15,652 nt of DNA from Acidobacteriota bacterium. GTDB lineage: Bacteria > Acidobacteriota > Vicinamibacteria > Vicinamibacterales > Vicinamibacteraceae. The position numbers and the translations under genes were made by a program. A model generated the notes under the pieces. That model was given only the letters and a program-made list of their open reading frames with translations, had not been told where the DNA came from and made no database searches. Shown piece after piece: positions 7,426 through 14,781 of the stretch (the stretch's first letter is position 1; each line of letters starts with the position of its first letter). The DNA lies in NCBI GenBank assembly GCA_013695405.1, contig JACDAO010000353.1, positions 1 through 15,652 of the forward strand. Direction: 5' to 3'.

Positions 7426-8733
7426 TCACGCAGGCAGCGCGAACCACGTCGCGGCGACCGCATCGTCGCGCAGGATCGTGTCGTGCCGGTCCGAGCCGGT
7501 CGAGATCAGCGCCACCGGGATACCGACGGCCTGCTCGAGCGTCGCGATGTAGGCGCGCGCCTCGGCCGGCAGCGCGTCGAAACTGCGGACCCCGGCGGTC
7601 GGGGCGGACCAGCCCGGCACACGCTCGTAGACCGGTTGGCAGCGGGCCAGGTGGCCGATCTCGGACGGGAAGTCGTGCAGCGGTTCGCCGTCGACGCGAT
7701 AGCTGGTGCAGATCTCCAGCGACTCGAGCCCGTCGAGCACGTCCATCTTGGTGATCGCCAGCGCGTCCAGCCCGTTGATGCGGACGGCGTAGCGCAGCGC
7801 GACGGCGTCGAACCAGCCGCGGCGGCGTGGCCGCCCGGTCACCGATCCGTATTCGCTGCCGCCGTCGCGCAGCCGCTGGCCCATCTGGTCGAGCAGTTCG
7901 CTCGGGAACGGCCCCTCGCCGACGCGGGTCGTGTAGGCCTTGGCCACCCCGAGGATCGCGCCGATCGTCTTCGGCCCGACGCCGAGACCGGTGCAGATGC
8001 CGCCGCTGGTGGCGCTCGACGAGGTCACAAACGGATACGTGCCGTGGTCGATGTCGAGCAGCGTGCCCTGCGCGCCTTCGAACATGATCCGGCGTCCGTC
8101 GCGCATCGCCTGGTGCAGGAGCACCGAGACGTCGGTGACGAACGGCGCGAGCCGGATCCAGACCCGATCCAGTTCGTCGAGCACCTGGCGCCAGTCCATG
8201 TGCGCGCTGGCGATCAGATGATTGCGCGCCTCGACGTTCTGCCGGACCGCGTCCTCGAGCATCTGCCGCGGCGCGCGGTCCGAGAGGTCGCCGACGCGGA
8301 TGCCGCGACGCCCGATCTTGTCTTCGTAGGCCGGGCCGATACCGCGGTTGGTGGTGCCGATCTTGCGTTCGCCACGCTTGGCCTCGGCGAGCACGTCGAG
8401 TTCCTTGTGGTACGGCAGGATCAGATGCGCCTTGCTGCTGATCGCCAGCCGTCCGGTGACGTCGACGCCGGCGGCGCCGATCTCGTCGATCTCGGCGAAC
8501 AAGGCCTGCGGATCGACCACCAGCCCATTGCCGATGACGCAGGTCACGCCCGAATGCAGGATGCCGGACGGCAGCAGGCGCAAGATGAACTTGCGCCCGT
8601 TGGCGTAGACGGTGTGCCCGGCATTGTGCCCGCCCTGGTAGCGCGCGACGATCGAGAAATTGGGCGTGAGCAGGTCGATGATCTTGCCCTTGCCCTCATC
8701 GCCCCACTGGGCGCCCAAGACGGCTATGTTCAT
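7426..8733 (-). CDS. purA: Adenylosuccinate synthetase
   Basis: The enzyme joins IMP and aspartate using GTP to form adenylosuccinate, the first committed step from IMP to AMP, in the cytoplasm. The 435-residue length is normal for PurA. The N-terminal signature AQWGDEGKGKIIDLL (8-22) holds the P-loop and the catalytic Asp12. His40 in GGHNAGHTV is the second catalytic residue. EGAQGTLLDIDHGTYPFVTS and the segments VGEGPFPSEL and GRPRRRGWFDAVALRYA are all characteristic. The C-terminal STGSDRHDTI contains the guanine-binding residues. ATG 8733 is set by the conserved MNIAVLGAQWGDEG beginning. No good ribosome-binding site is seen. It is the first gene of a possible three-gene unit with the ABC exporter. 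Confidence 0.98.
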   Translation of the reverse strand: MNIAVLGAQWGDEGKGKIIDLLTPNFSIVARYQGGHNAGHTVYANGRKFILRLLPSGILHSGVTCVIGNGLVVDPQALFAEIDEIGAAGVDVTGRLAISSKAHLILPYHKELDVLAEAKRGERKIGTTNRGIGPAYEDKIGRRGIRVGDLSDRAPRQMLEDAVRQNVEARNHLIASAHMDWRQVLDELDRVWIRLAPFVTDVSVLLHQAMRDGRRIMFEGAQGTLLDIDHGTYPFVTSSSATSGGICTGLGVGPKTIGAILGVAKAYTTRVGEGPFPSELLDQMGQRLRDGGSEYGSVTGRPRRRGWFDAVALRYAVRINGLDALAITKMDVLDGLESLEICTSYRVDGEPLHDFPSEIGHLARCQPVYERVPGWSAPTAGVRSFDALPAEARAYIATLEQAVGIPVALISTGSDRHDTILRDDAVAATWFALPA

Positions 8734-8793
8734 GATGCTGGCGATGGTCGGAGGAACCCGATGGCGCGCCCGTGTGCGCGAAACGAACAGGGC

Positions 8794-8802
8794 ATCCTAG
8801 CA
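8794..8802 (-). promoter_or_regulatory. Extended -10 (TGCTAGGAT) candidate promoter of purA
   Basis: On the minus strand TGCTAGGAT reads 8802-8794, an extended -10 element 60 bases before the purA ATG. There is no strong -35; a weak GTGGCA sits at 8824-8819, with 19-base spacing. A transcription start near 8788 would leave a leader of about 55 nt. Confidence 0.4.
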
Positions 8803-8849
8803 GACCGACTGGCCCCGGTGCCACCGACGAGCGACGTTCCGCCAGGAGG

Positions 8850-8878
8850 TTGACAGCCCCGGGCGCCGTCCGTAGGCT
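8850..8878 (+). promoter_or_regulatory. Promoter of the winged-helix ATPase gene
   Basis: TTGACA (8850-8855, perfect -35) is followed by a 17-base spacer and TAGGCT (8873-8878, 4/6 match to -10). The start of transcription would be near 8885, leaving only about 9 nt before ATG 8894. This is the clearest sigma-70-type promoter in the window. Confidence 0.6.
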
Positions 8879-8893
8879 CTAGGGCTTCCACCC

Positions 8894-10018
8894 ATGGCGA
8901 TTGTCGACCGCGTGCTGTCCGTGCTTGGTGCATCCACCCCGGGAATCCCGCTGCTGGTGGGCGGGTGCAGCGCCGGTCGCACCCACGCGCTGCAGGCGGT
9001 GAGCGCACGTCTGCCGGCCGATACGGTGCCGGTCTACCTCGACATCGAACGCCTCGCGACCACCCCGGAGCAGTGCTACCGCGCACTGGTGCGGCACGTC
9101 CGCGTCGCCGACGACAGCGGCAGCTTGCCGGCACCGGCGTCGTTGACCTCGCCACGCGCCGCCTTCGCCGCGATGCTCGCGCTGCTGACCTCCGCGAGCG
9201 CGCCGGCGGGCCGCTGTTTCACGTTCCTGCTCGACGAGGTGCTCGACCTGCGGACCTTCGAGAGCTTCCCGGGCCTCAAGGGACTGATGGCCGACACGGC
9301 GCAGGCGCTCGTGCTGGCTCCGAACCGCTTCGTGCTCGCCACCCGGTTCCGGCAGCGCAGTGCGACGCTGCTGGCCACCTGGCCGCGCGTCAGCCTGGTG
9401 GACGTCAACGACGCCAGCGACGTCGACGATGGCCGATCGGTCGAGGCGTTGGCGGGTCTGGATACGCACGAGCAGCAGCAGGTGCTCGCCCTCACCGGCG
9501 GACGACTGGGCTACGCCGTGCTGGTCACCGACGCCTGGCGCGGGGCGCGCCGGCAAGGACTGACCGACGCGATCAGCGTACTGGCGGAACAGATGAGCAC
9601 CGGCAGCGCACTGGAGCGCCGGCTGCGCTTGTCGTACGAAGTGCGCCTGCAGCGGGCTCGCGGCTACGGCGCGTTGCGCGCCATCCTCGACGTGCTCGCC
9701 GAACAGCAGCCGTTGAACCTGACGCAGATCGCCCAGCGCATGACCCGGACGCCAGGCTCGACCAAGGACTACCTGTCCTGGATGCTCGACGTCGACCTGC
9801 TGACCGTCGATCGCAAGCGCTACACGGTGACCGACCCACTGCTGCGGCTGTGGATTCGCCTCAACAACGGCCCGCAGGCACCGTCCGAGGCGGTGATTGC
9901 CCGGGAGGCGCAGCGCTATGCCCTCGACCGCCTCGGCAGCCTGCCCGACATCGCCGCGGTCGCCGCACCACGCCTCTCGTCCTCGTCATCGTCCGGCGGC
10001 ATCATCGAGATCGACTGA
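8894..10018 (+). CDS. P-loop ATPase with C-terminal winged helix, variant Walker A
   Basis: A 374-residue protein with the layout of archaeal-type/STAND-like AAA ATPases. The P-loop GGCSAGRT (23-30) fits GxxxxG[K]T except that arginine (R29) replaces lysine. Walker B is FTFLLDEVLDL (109-119, D114/E115). A sensor-like RFVLATRFRQRS follows (145-156), and then a helical region. A winged-helix domain spans ~258-325 (ILDVLAEQQPLNLTQIAQRM, wing DRKRYTVTDPLLRLWIRL). The tail has a run of six serines (362-367). The C-terminal part resembles the DNA-binding or regulatory half of DUF234/ATPase_2-type proteins. The cellular role is unknown. ATG 8894 follows a good promoter. It is divergent from purA, and its last 33 bp overlap the RNase III gene tail to tail. 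Confidence 0.78.
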   Translation: MAIVDRVLSVLGASTPGIPLLVGGCSAGRTHALQAVSARLPADTVPVYLDIERLATTPEQCYRALVRHVRVADDSGSLPAPASLTSPRAAFAAMLALLTSASAPAGRCFTFLLDEVLDLRTFESFPGLKGLMADTAQALVLAPNRFVLATRFRQRSATLLATWPRVSLVDVNDASDVDDGRSVEALAGLDTHEQQQVLALTGGRLGYAVLVTDAWRGARRQGLTDAISVLAEQMSTGSALERRLRLSYEVRLQRARGYGALRAILDVLAEQQPLNLTQIAQRMTRTPGSTKDYLSWMLDVDLLTVDRKRYTVTDPLLRLWIRLNNGPQAPSEAVIAREAQRYALDRLGSLPDIAAVAAPRLSSSSSSGGIIEID

Positions 10019-10966
10019 GCAGTCGCGCAAGCCTTCGAGTGCCAGCCGCGCCGCCTGTTGCTCGGCGTCCTTCTTGCTCCGCCCGCCAGCCTGCGCCAGC
10101 AGCCGCCCGGCGCCGTGCACCTCGATGGTGAAGCGCTTGTCGTGGTCTGGCCCCGCTTCGGCCGCGACCAGGTAGATTGGCGGCGCCTGCCGTCGCGCCT
10201 GCAGGTACTCCTGCAGTGCCGACTTGAAGTCGCCAGCCCCGGCGGTCGCGATCCCGAGCGCCCGCGTGTCCTCGAGCAACGACGCGGTCTCCCGCAGGAT
10301 CAGTGCGCGTGCCGCGTCGATTCCGCCATCGAGGTAGACCGCGGCGATCACCGCCTCGCAGGCATCGGCCAGCAGCACCGGCTTCCGCCGGCCGCCGGTC
10401 TTCTGCTCGCCACGTCCGAGCCGCAGGTAGTGGCCGAGCTCGAGCCGCTCGGCGACCTTCGCCAGCGCGACTGCCGAGACCAGCGTCGCTTTGACCTTGC
10501 TCTTCTGGCCCTCGTCGGCCTCGGGGAACTCGCGGAAGACCACCTCAGCGATCACGAACCCGAGCACGGCGTCACCGAGGAACTCGAGCGACTCGTTGGT
10601 CGACTCGGCGCCGCTGCCGTCCTCGTGCGCCCGCGAGCGATGCGTCAGCGCCCGCTGCAGCAGGCGGCGATCGGCGAACAGATGTCCAAGTCGACGCTCG
10701 AGCGGCGCCAGTTCGTCGCGCAGCAGCACCACTTTCCGGCCGTCGGGCGGTTGCCGATAGGCCTCCAGCAGGCGCGCCGCCTCGCCGGCGTCCTCGACCG
10801 CGACCATGATCCTGAGCTGCCCGAACGACGCCAGCGGCAAGGGGAAGACGCTGCGCAGCGGCGAGCGTTGGACCACGGCCCCGAGGCCGTGCGCCTCGAA
10901 CAAGCCGCAGACGATCGAGGCCTCGGCATCCGAACCGGTGGTGAACACCACGGTGCGACTGGTCAT
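9986..10966 (-). CDS. rnc: Ribonuclease III with N-terminal DUF2007-like domain
   Basis: RNase III cleaves double-stranded RNA (rRNA precursors, structured mRNAs). The 326-residue protein is ~90-100 residues longer than usual. Residues ~84-230 are the nuclease domain: LFADRRLLQRALTHRS (97-111), signature NESLEFLGDAVL (124-135, metal ligands E128 and D132) and LADACEAVIAAVYLDGG (199-215, D201 and E204). Residues ~245-313 are a dsRNA-binding domain (DFKSALQEYLQARRQAPPIY, later KKDAEQQAARLAL). All four expected catalytic acids are present; the signature has Ser126 where Arg is usual. Residues ~5-75 (TVVFTTGSDAEASIVCGLFE, AHGLGAVV, then MVAVEDAGEAARLLEAY) look like DUF2007, a small putative signal-transducing domain. 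ATG 10966 overlaps the phosphatase stop by 4 bases, so translational coupling is likely. The frame is open to 11143, but that part is the phosphatase gene in another frame. Confidence 0.93.
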   Translation of the reverse strand: MTSRTVVFTTGSDAEASIVCGLFEAHGLGAVVQRSPLRSVFPLPLASFGQLRIMVAVEDAGEAARLLEAYRQPPDGRKVVLLRDELAPLERRLGHLFADRRLLQRALTHRSRAHEDGSGAESTNESLEFLGDAVLGFVIAEVVFREFPEADEGQKSKVKATLVSAVALAKVAERLELGHYLRLGRGEQKTGGRRKPVLLADACEAVIAAVYLDGGIDAARALILRETASLLEDTRALGIATAGAGDFKSALQEYLQARRQAPPIYLVAAEAGPDHDKRFTIEVHGAGRLLAQAGGRSKKDAEQQAARLALEGLRDCSVDLDDAAGR

Positions 10967-13131
10967 GCCCGCACGTCCTCGGCCGCACCTGCGACCGCCG
11001 GCGCGGTCACGTCGACCTTGAGCACGATCATCGTCATGTCGTCGTGCTGCTCGGCGCCGTCCGCGAACTCCTGCACGCTCTCGAACACCTCGTCGCACAG
11101 TGCGTCGGGCTCGAGGCCGGCATGCTCCTCGACGCACAGGCACAGCCGATCCTCGCCATAGAGGTCGCGCACGCCGTTCATCGCCTCGCTGATGCCGTCG
11201 GTGAACAGTACCACCAGGTCGCCGGGCGCCAGCGAGATCGTCTGCTCCTGCAGCAGCCCTTCGAAGCGCGCCAGCACCGACTCCATCCGGACCCCCAGCA
11301 CCAGGCCCTCCGGCGCCAGCAGGCGCGTTCGCGGAAAGGCGTCACGGGCGCGCAGGTGGATCATCGGGGTGTGACCGGCCCGGGCGTGCGTCAGCGTGCG
11401 CGCCCGCACGTCGAGCACCGCGTAGGTCATGGTGATGAAGCTGGTGCGGCTCATGTTCTGCGAAAGGATCCGGTTGACCTCGGTCAACAGCGCGCGCGGC
11501 GACCGATGTGACGTGCACAACGCCAGCACCAGGCCCTTCAACTCGGCCATGTACAGCGCCGCCGACGCGCCCTTGCCGGAGACGTCGGCCACCAGCAGGC
11601 CGATCCGGTCGGCGTCGAGCGGGAAGAAGTCGCAGTAGTCGCCGCCGATCTCCCGAGCCGGCCGGCACGCCGCGGCCAGCGTGACGTGACCGCGCCGGAG
11701 CGACTCGGACGGCAACAACGAGGTCTGGATGTCGCGCGCGATCTGCAGTTCCTGCTGCAGCCGTTCCTTGACGACTTTCTGCTCGAGCAGTTCCTCGATC
11801 CGCTCGACCATGCTGTTGAACGACGAGGCCAGGGCGCCGAACTGGTCGAGCGACCGGACCCGCACCCGATGCGAGAGGTCCTCGGCCTGCACACGGCGGG
11901 TGCCTTCGAACAGCTCGTGGATCGCGCCGGTAATCGACCGCGCCAGGCTGACGCCCATCACGAAGGCAACCGTCTGGATCACCAGGAACAGCCCGCCGAT
12001 GATCAGCAGCACCAGCAGCAGGATGTCGCCGAACGAGACGCCGCCGCCGATCGCCTGCGCGCCGGTGATCCGCCGGTACAGGTTGACCAGGCTGGGTTGA
12101 ATCTGCAGGCCGACCTTGCAGGTGCGGCCGTTCTGCCAGCTGGTGACGTCGAGAAAGTTGACCCACGACAAGGACGCCGGCGAGGTCTCGATGCGCACGT
12201 CGCCACCGGTCGGGACGCCGCACGGATCGCTGCCCGATGTGGCGACGGCCGTCGCCGCGCCGATCCGGATGCCGGTCTCGTCGCGGATCGCGTCGGCTGC
12301 CGAATCGTCCAGCGGCAGGTCGACCACCACCGCGCGTCGCGCCAGATCCGGGGTGCCGGTCCAGGACACGCTGCGGACGATCAGCCGCGCCCCAGCGGCG
12401 AGGCCGGCCGACTCGGTGACCGGCAGCACCACCGCGGTCGGCCCCAGTTCGAGCAACCACGCGGGCAGGTGGTCCGGGGCCGCGCCGTGATCCCAGGCGC
12501 CGGCGGTCTGCGGCGCCGTTCGGGCCGGGCCGTTCATCGTCAGCAGCGCGATCGAGATGCCGGGGTAGGTCCGCGCACCGGCGGTGGCCTTGCGCGCCAA
12601 CAGGTCGCCCACTTCGGCGGGCGTCCGCGTCTGCTGCAGTTCGACGGCGGTCATGTCGGCGTAGACCCGGCCCTGGGCCTGCAGGTCGGCCAGCTTGTCC
12701 TTGACCAGGAACGAGCTGAAGCTGAGCAACGTGAGCGCGCCGAGGATGCAGAAGAACAGGAAGATTAGCGCCGCCGGCACAACCCCCATGAAGAAATAGG
12801 AGAGGATCAACTTGCGCCGCACCCGCCACAGCAGGCGGTGGCGCAGCGCGCGCGACAGCCGCCACAGCACGATGGTCGCGCCCACCACCAGCGTCAGCGT
12901 CGCCAGGCGCCGCACCAGATCGAGCGACGACGCGCCGTCCGTGTCGGGGGTGAGCAGCGCCAGCAACAGCCGCACCACCAGCCCGCCGAGCAGCAGCCGG
13001 CCAGCCCATTGCGTCAGCAGCAGCGTACGGACCGAGGGCAGCGGCGGGAGGTCGTGTGCACGCGGTGTTTCCAGGTGCACCGTGCCGGGTGTGTCAGGCG
13101 GCATGCTGTGTCGGCCGAGGCCTCCGCCCAT
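10963..13131 (-). CDS. Membrane-bound HAMP/SpoIIE-family PP2C serine phosphatase
   Basis: A 722-residue sensor-type phosphatase. Hydrophobic helices lie at ~36-60, ~74-94, ~108-143 and ~368-395. The region ~145-365 is an extracytoplasmic sensor with no recognised fold. A HAMP domain follows (~393-445, SLARSITGAIHELFEGTRRV), then a coiled coil (~441-468, ERIEELLEQKVVKERLQQEL) and a PP2C/SpoIIE domain (~468-706). The metal-binding motifs are REIGGDYCDF (493-502), ADVSGKGASAALYMAEL (515-531), TDGISEA (644-650) and HDDMTMIVL (696-704). Such enzymes (RsbU/RsbP class) dephosphorylate anti-sigma-factor antagonists in stress and partner-switching pathways. No antagonist or anti-sigma gene is in the window. 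ATG 13131 and ATG 13104 are both possible starts. The stop overlaps the RNase III start. Confidence 0.92.
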   Translation of the reverse strand: MGGGLGRHSMPPDTPGTVHLETPRAHDLPPLPSVRTLLLTQWAGRLLLGGLVVRLLLALLTPDTDGASSLDLVRRLATLTLVVGATIVLWRLSRALRHRLLWRVRRKLILSYFFMGVVPAALIFLFFCILGALTLLSFSSFLVKDKLADLQAQGRVYADMTAVELQQTRTPAEVGDLLARKATAGARTYPGISIALLTMNGPARTAPQTAGAWDHGAAPDHLPAWLLELGPTAVVLPVTESAGLAAGARLIVRSVSWTGTPDLARRAVVVDLPLDDSAADAIRDETGIRIGAATAVATSGSDPCGVPTGGDVRIETSPASLSWVNFLDVTSWQNGRTCKVGLQIQPSLVNLYRRITGAQAIGGGVSFGDILLLVLLIIGGLFLVIQTVAFVMGVSLARSITGAIHELFEGTRRVQAEDLSHRVRVRSLDQFGALASSFNSMVERIEELLEQKVVKERLQQELQIARDIQTSLLPSESLRRGHVTLAAACRPAREIGGDYCDFFPLDADRIGLLVADVSGKGASAALYMAELKGLVLALCTSHRSPRALLTEVNRILSQNMSRTSFITMTYAVLDVRARTLTHARAGHTPMIHLRARDAFPRTRLLAPEGLVLGVRMESVLARFEGLLQEQTISLAPGDLVVLFTDGISEAMNGVRDLYGEDRLCLCVEEHAGLEPDALCDEVFESVQEFADGAEQHDDMTMIVLKVDVTAPAVAGAAEDVRA

Positions 13132-13161
13132 GGCGTGCGTCGTCAGGCCAAGCGAGGCCGA

Positions 13162-13171
13162 ATGATACCAT
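13162..13171. promoter_or_regulatory. Overlapping divergent -10-like elements between the phosphatase and cystathionine enzyme genes
   Basis: The plus strand reads TGATACCAT at 13163-13171, a -10-like sequence 32 bases before GTG 13203. The minus strand reads TATCAT at 13167-13162, 31 bases before ATG 13131. Neither has a convincing -35. The intergenic region is only 71 bp, so shared promoter DNA is expected. Confidence 0.3.
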
Positions 13172-13191
13172 CGCGGTTCCGCCCTTCTCCC

Positions 13192-13196
13192 AGAGG
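13192..13196 (+). promoter_or_regulatory. Ribosome-binding site (AGAGG) fixing the GTG start of the cystathionine enzyme
   Basis: AGAGG lies 6 bases before GTG 13203. The conserved protein begins right after this GTG (ARFSTLCIHAGQEPDPSTG), so this site decides the start over the longer open frame that begins at 13056 inside the phosphatase gene. Confidence 0.6.
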
Positions 13197-13202
13197 TCTG
13201 CC

Positions 13203-14360
13203 GTGATTGTCGACGCCACCGCCCGCTTCTCCACCCTCTGCATTCACGCCGGACAGGAGCCCGACCCGAGCACCGGCGCGATCATCACGCCGCTGTTCCA
13301 GACCTCGACCTACGTCCAGGACGGCTTGGGTCGGCACAAGGGTCACGAGTACGCGCGCACCAGCAATCCGACCCGGGCGGCGCTCGAGGCCAACGTCGCC
13401 GCCCTCGAAGGCGGCAGCCACGGCTTCGGCTTCGCCTCCGGGATGGCCGCGATCAACGCCGTGATGACCCTGCTCGCGCCCGGCGACCACGTCGTCGTCA
13501 CCGACAATACGTACGGTGGCACCTACCGATTGTTCGAACGGGTGCTGCGGACGACCGGGCTGGACTTCACCTATGTGGACACCTCGATCGTCGAGGCGAC
13601 GGTGGCGGCCTTCACGGACCGCACCAGGATGCTGTTCCTCGAGACCCCGACCAACCCGGTTCTGCGGCTGGCCGACATCGCGGCGCTGTCGGCGGCGGCG
13701 CACACCCGCGACATCGTGGTGGTGGTCGACAACACCTTCGCCAGCCCCGCGGTCCAGCAGCCGCTCCTCGTCGGCGCCGACATCGTCCTGCACAGCACCA
13801 CCAAGTACCTCAACGGCCACTCCGACAGCGTCGGCGGGATGGTCGTGGTCCGCCACGCACCGCACGCCGAGTGGCTGACCTTCTACCAGAACGCCGCCGG
13901 CGCCATCCTCAGCGCCTTCGACTCGTGGCTGATCCTGCGCGGCACCAAGACGCTCGCGGTGCGCATGGCGGCTCACAACCGCAACGGCCAGATCGTGGCC
14001 GAGTACCTGAGCACCCACGCGAAGGTCGAGCGGGTCCACTACCCGGGCTTGCCGGCGCACCCGCAGCACGTGCTGGCGCAACAGCAGATGCGCGGCTGCA
14101 CCGGGATGGTGTCGTTCACGGTCGGCACCCTCGACCGCGCCCGCACGGTCCTCGAACAGGTGCGCCTGTTTGCCTTGGCCGAGAGCCTGGGCGGCGTCGA
14201 GAGCCTGATCTCGCACCCGGCGACGATGACCCATGCGTCGGTGCCGGTCGAGCGCCGCGACGCGCTCGGCGTCACCGACAGCCTGGTCCGCCTCTCGGTG
14301 GGCATCGAAGACGTCGACGATCTGCGGGCCGACCTCGAACAGGCGCTCGCCAGGCTGTGA
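13203..14360 (+). CDS. Cystathionine gamma-synthase/gamma-lyase family PLP enzyme
   Basis: A 385-residue PLP-dependent enzyme of the Cys/Met-metabolism (MetB/MetC/MccB) family, the normal length. Landmarks are TLCIHAGQEPDPSTGAIITP (11-30), YARTSNPTR (50-58, phosphate-binding Tyr/Arg from the neighbouring subunit), FASGMAAI (77-84), the DNTYGGTYRLF segment (101-111), DNTFASP (176-182, Asp176 contacts the PLP ring nitrogen) and STTKYLNGHSD (198-208, Lys201 forms the Schiff base). LGGVESLISHPATMTH and LVRLSVGIEDVDDL near the end are typical. The family uses O-succinyl/acetyl-homoserine plus cysteine to make cystathionine, or cleaves cystathionine. The two activities cannot be separated from sequence alone, so I give no symbol. 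It starts at GTG behind an AGAGG site. Confidence 0.93.
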   Translation: MIVDATARFSTLCIHAGQEPDPSTGAIITPLFQTSTYVQDGLGRHKGHEYARTSNPTRAALEANVAALEGGSHGFGFASGMAAINAVMTLLAPGDHVVVTDNTYGGTYRLFERVLRTTGLDFTYVDTSIVEATVAAFTDRTRMLFLETPTNPVLRLADIAALSAAAHTRDIVVVVDNTFASPAVQQPLLVGADIVLHSTTKYLNGHSDSVGGMVVVRHAPHAEWLTFYQNAAGAILSAFDSWLILRGTKTLAVRMAAHNRNGQIVAEYLSTHAKVERVHYPGLPAHPQHVLAQQQMRGCTGMVSFTVGTLDRARTVLEQVRLFALAESLGGVESLISHPATMTHASVPVERRDALGVTDSLVRLSVGIEDVDDLRADLEQALARL

Positions 14361-14371
14361 CGCGCCGCCCT

Positions 14372-14395
14372 GGTCGCGCGTCAGGTCGTGCGACC
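14372..14395. terminator. Possible hairpin between convergent genes
   Basis: GGTCGC (14372-14377) can pair with GCGACC (14390-14395). Alternatively GGTCG-TG-CGACC (14384-14395) forms a short palindrome. It covers the 20-bp gap between the cystathionine enzyme and cutA stops. There is no T-run on either strand, so it may only be weak structure. Confidence 0.25.
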
Positions 14396-14776
14396 GGGCG
14401 GCCCTGCTGCCCCGCCGCTGGTGCCGTCGCGGATCCACTGCAGGTACGCGGCGCTGCCGCCACTGGCCGTGAGCACCACCCACTCTGGTGTCTCATATGG
14501 GTGTGCCGCCGCGACCGCCGCGAACAGCGCCGACAGCGCCGCCCGGGTCGTCTTGATCAGCCACTGGCGTTCCTCGGCCTCCTCGATTCGCCCCCGCCAC
14601 CGGTAGACGACGTGATGGGTCGGCAGCATCGTGACGCAGGCCGCCAGCCGACCCTCGACCAGCACCCGCGCCAATGGCGCGCCGTCGGCCTCGACCGGCC
14701 AGGTCGTGAGCACGAGCACCACGTCGTCGGTCACGCCGTCGTTGTGCGGCGACGGCAATTGCTGTATGGTCCGCAT
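14381..14776 (-). CDS. cutA: CutA1-family divalent-cation tolerance protein
   Basis: The protein is 131 residues from ATG 14776, or 117 from GTG 14734. CutA1 forms very stable trimers related in fold to PII signal proteins and was linked genetically to copper tolerance in E. coli; its molecular role is unclear. The family motifs are complete: LVLTTWPVEADGAPLARVLV (21-40), EGRLAACVTMLP (41-52), VYRWRGRIEEAEERQWLIKT (57-76) and HPYETPEWV (92-100), with a final YLQWI near the C-terminus. The upstream start has AGAGGA 10 bases before it. However, using it would place the cutA and FtsB-like starts only 5 bases apart, so the GTG may be correct. It is convergent with the cystathionine enzyme gene. 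Confidence 0.92.
   Translation of the reverse strand: MRTIQQLPSPHNDGVTDDVVLVLTTWPVEADGAPLARVLVEGRLAACVTMLPTHHVVYRWRGRIEEAEERQWLIKTTRAALSALFAAVAAAHPYETPEWVVLTASGGSAAYLQWIRDGTSGGAAGPPGRTT
14742..14770 (+). promoter_or_regulatory. Candidate promoter of the FtsB-like gene
   Basis: TTGTGC (14742-14747), a 17-base spacer and TATGGT (14765-14770) match sigma-70 elements at 4/6 each. It lies inside the N-terminal codons of the longer cutA version. Transcription would begin near 14777, which suits a start at ATG 14860 (leader ~80 nt) or a very short leader for GTG 14782. Confidence 0.35.
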
Positions 14777-14781
14777 GGGTC

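Noticed and set aside
7327..8853. 508-residue plus-strand open frame
   Set aside because: Lies antisense to purA, which is unmistakable; low-complexity composition.
10967..11143. Longer start for RNase III giving 59 more residues
   Set aside because: The extra residues are Arg/Gly-rich out-of-frame translation of the phosphatase C-terminus; the ATGA overlap at 10963-10966 gives the natural start.
13056..13202. Longer start for the cystathionine enzyme
   Set aside because: It would overlap the phosphatase N-terminus, and the added residues are not family-like; GTG 13203 has an AGAGG site 6 bases upstream.
13143..14483. 446-residue minus-strand open frame
   Set aside because: Antisense to the cystathionine enzyme; composition dominated by Arg/Gly/His/Asp without domain signatures.
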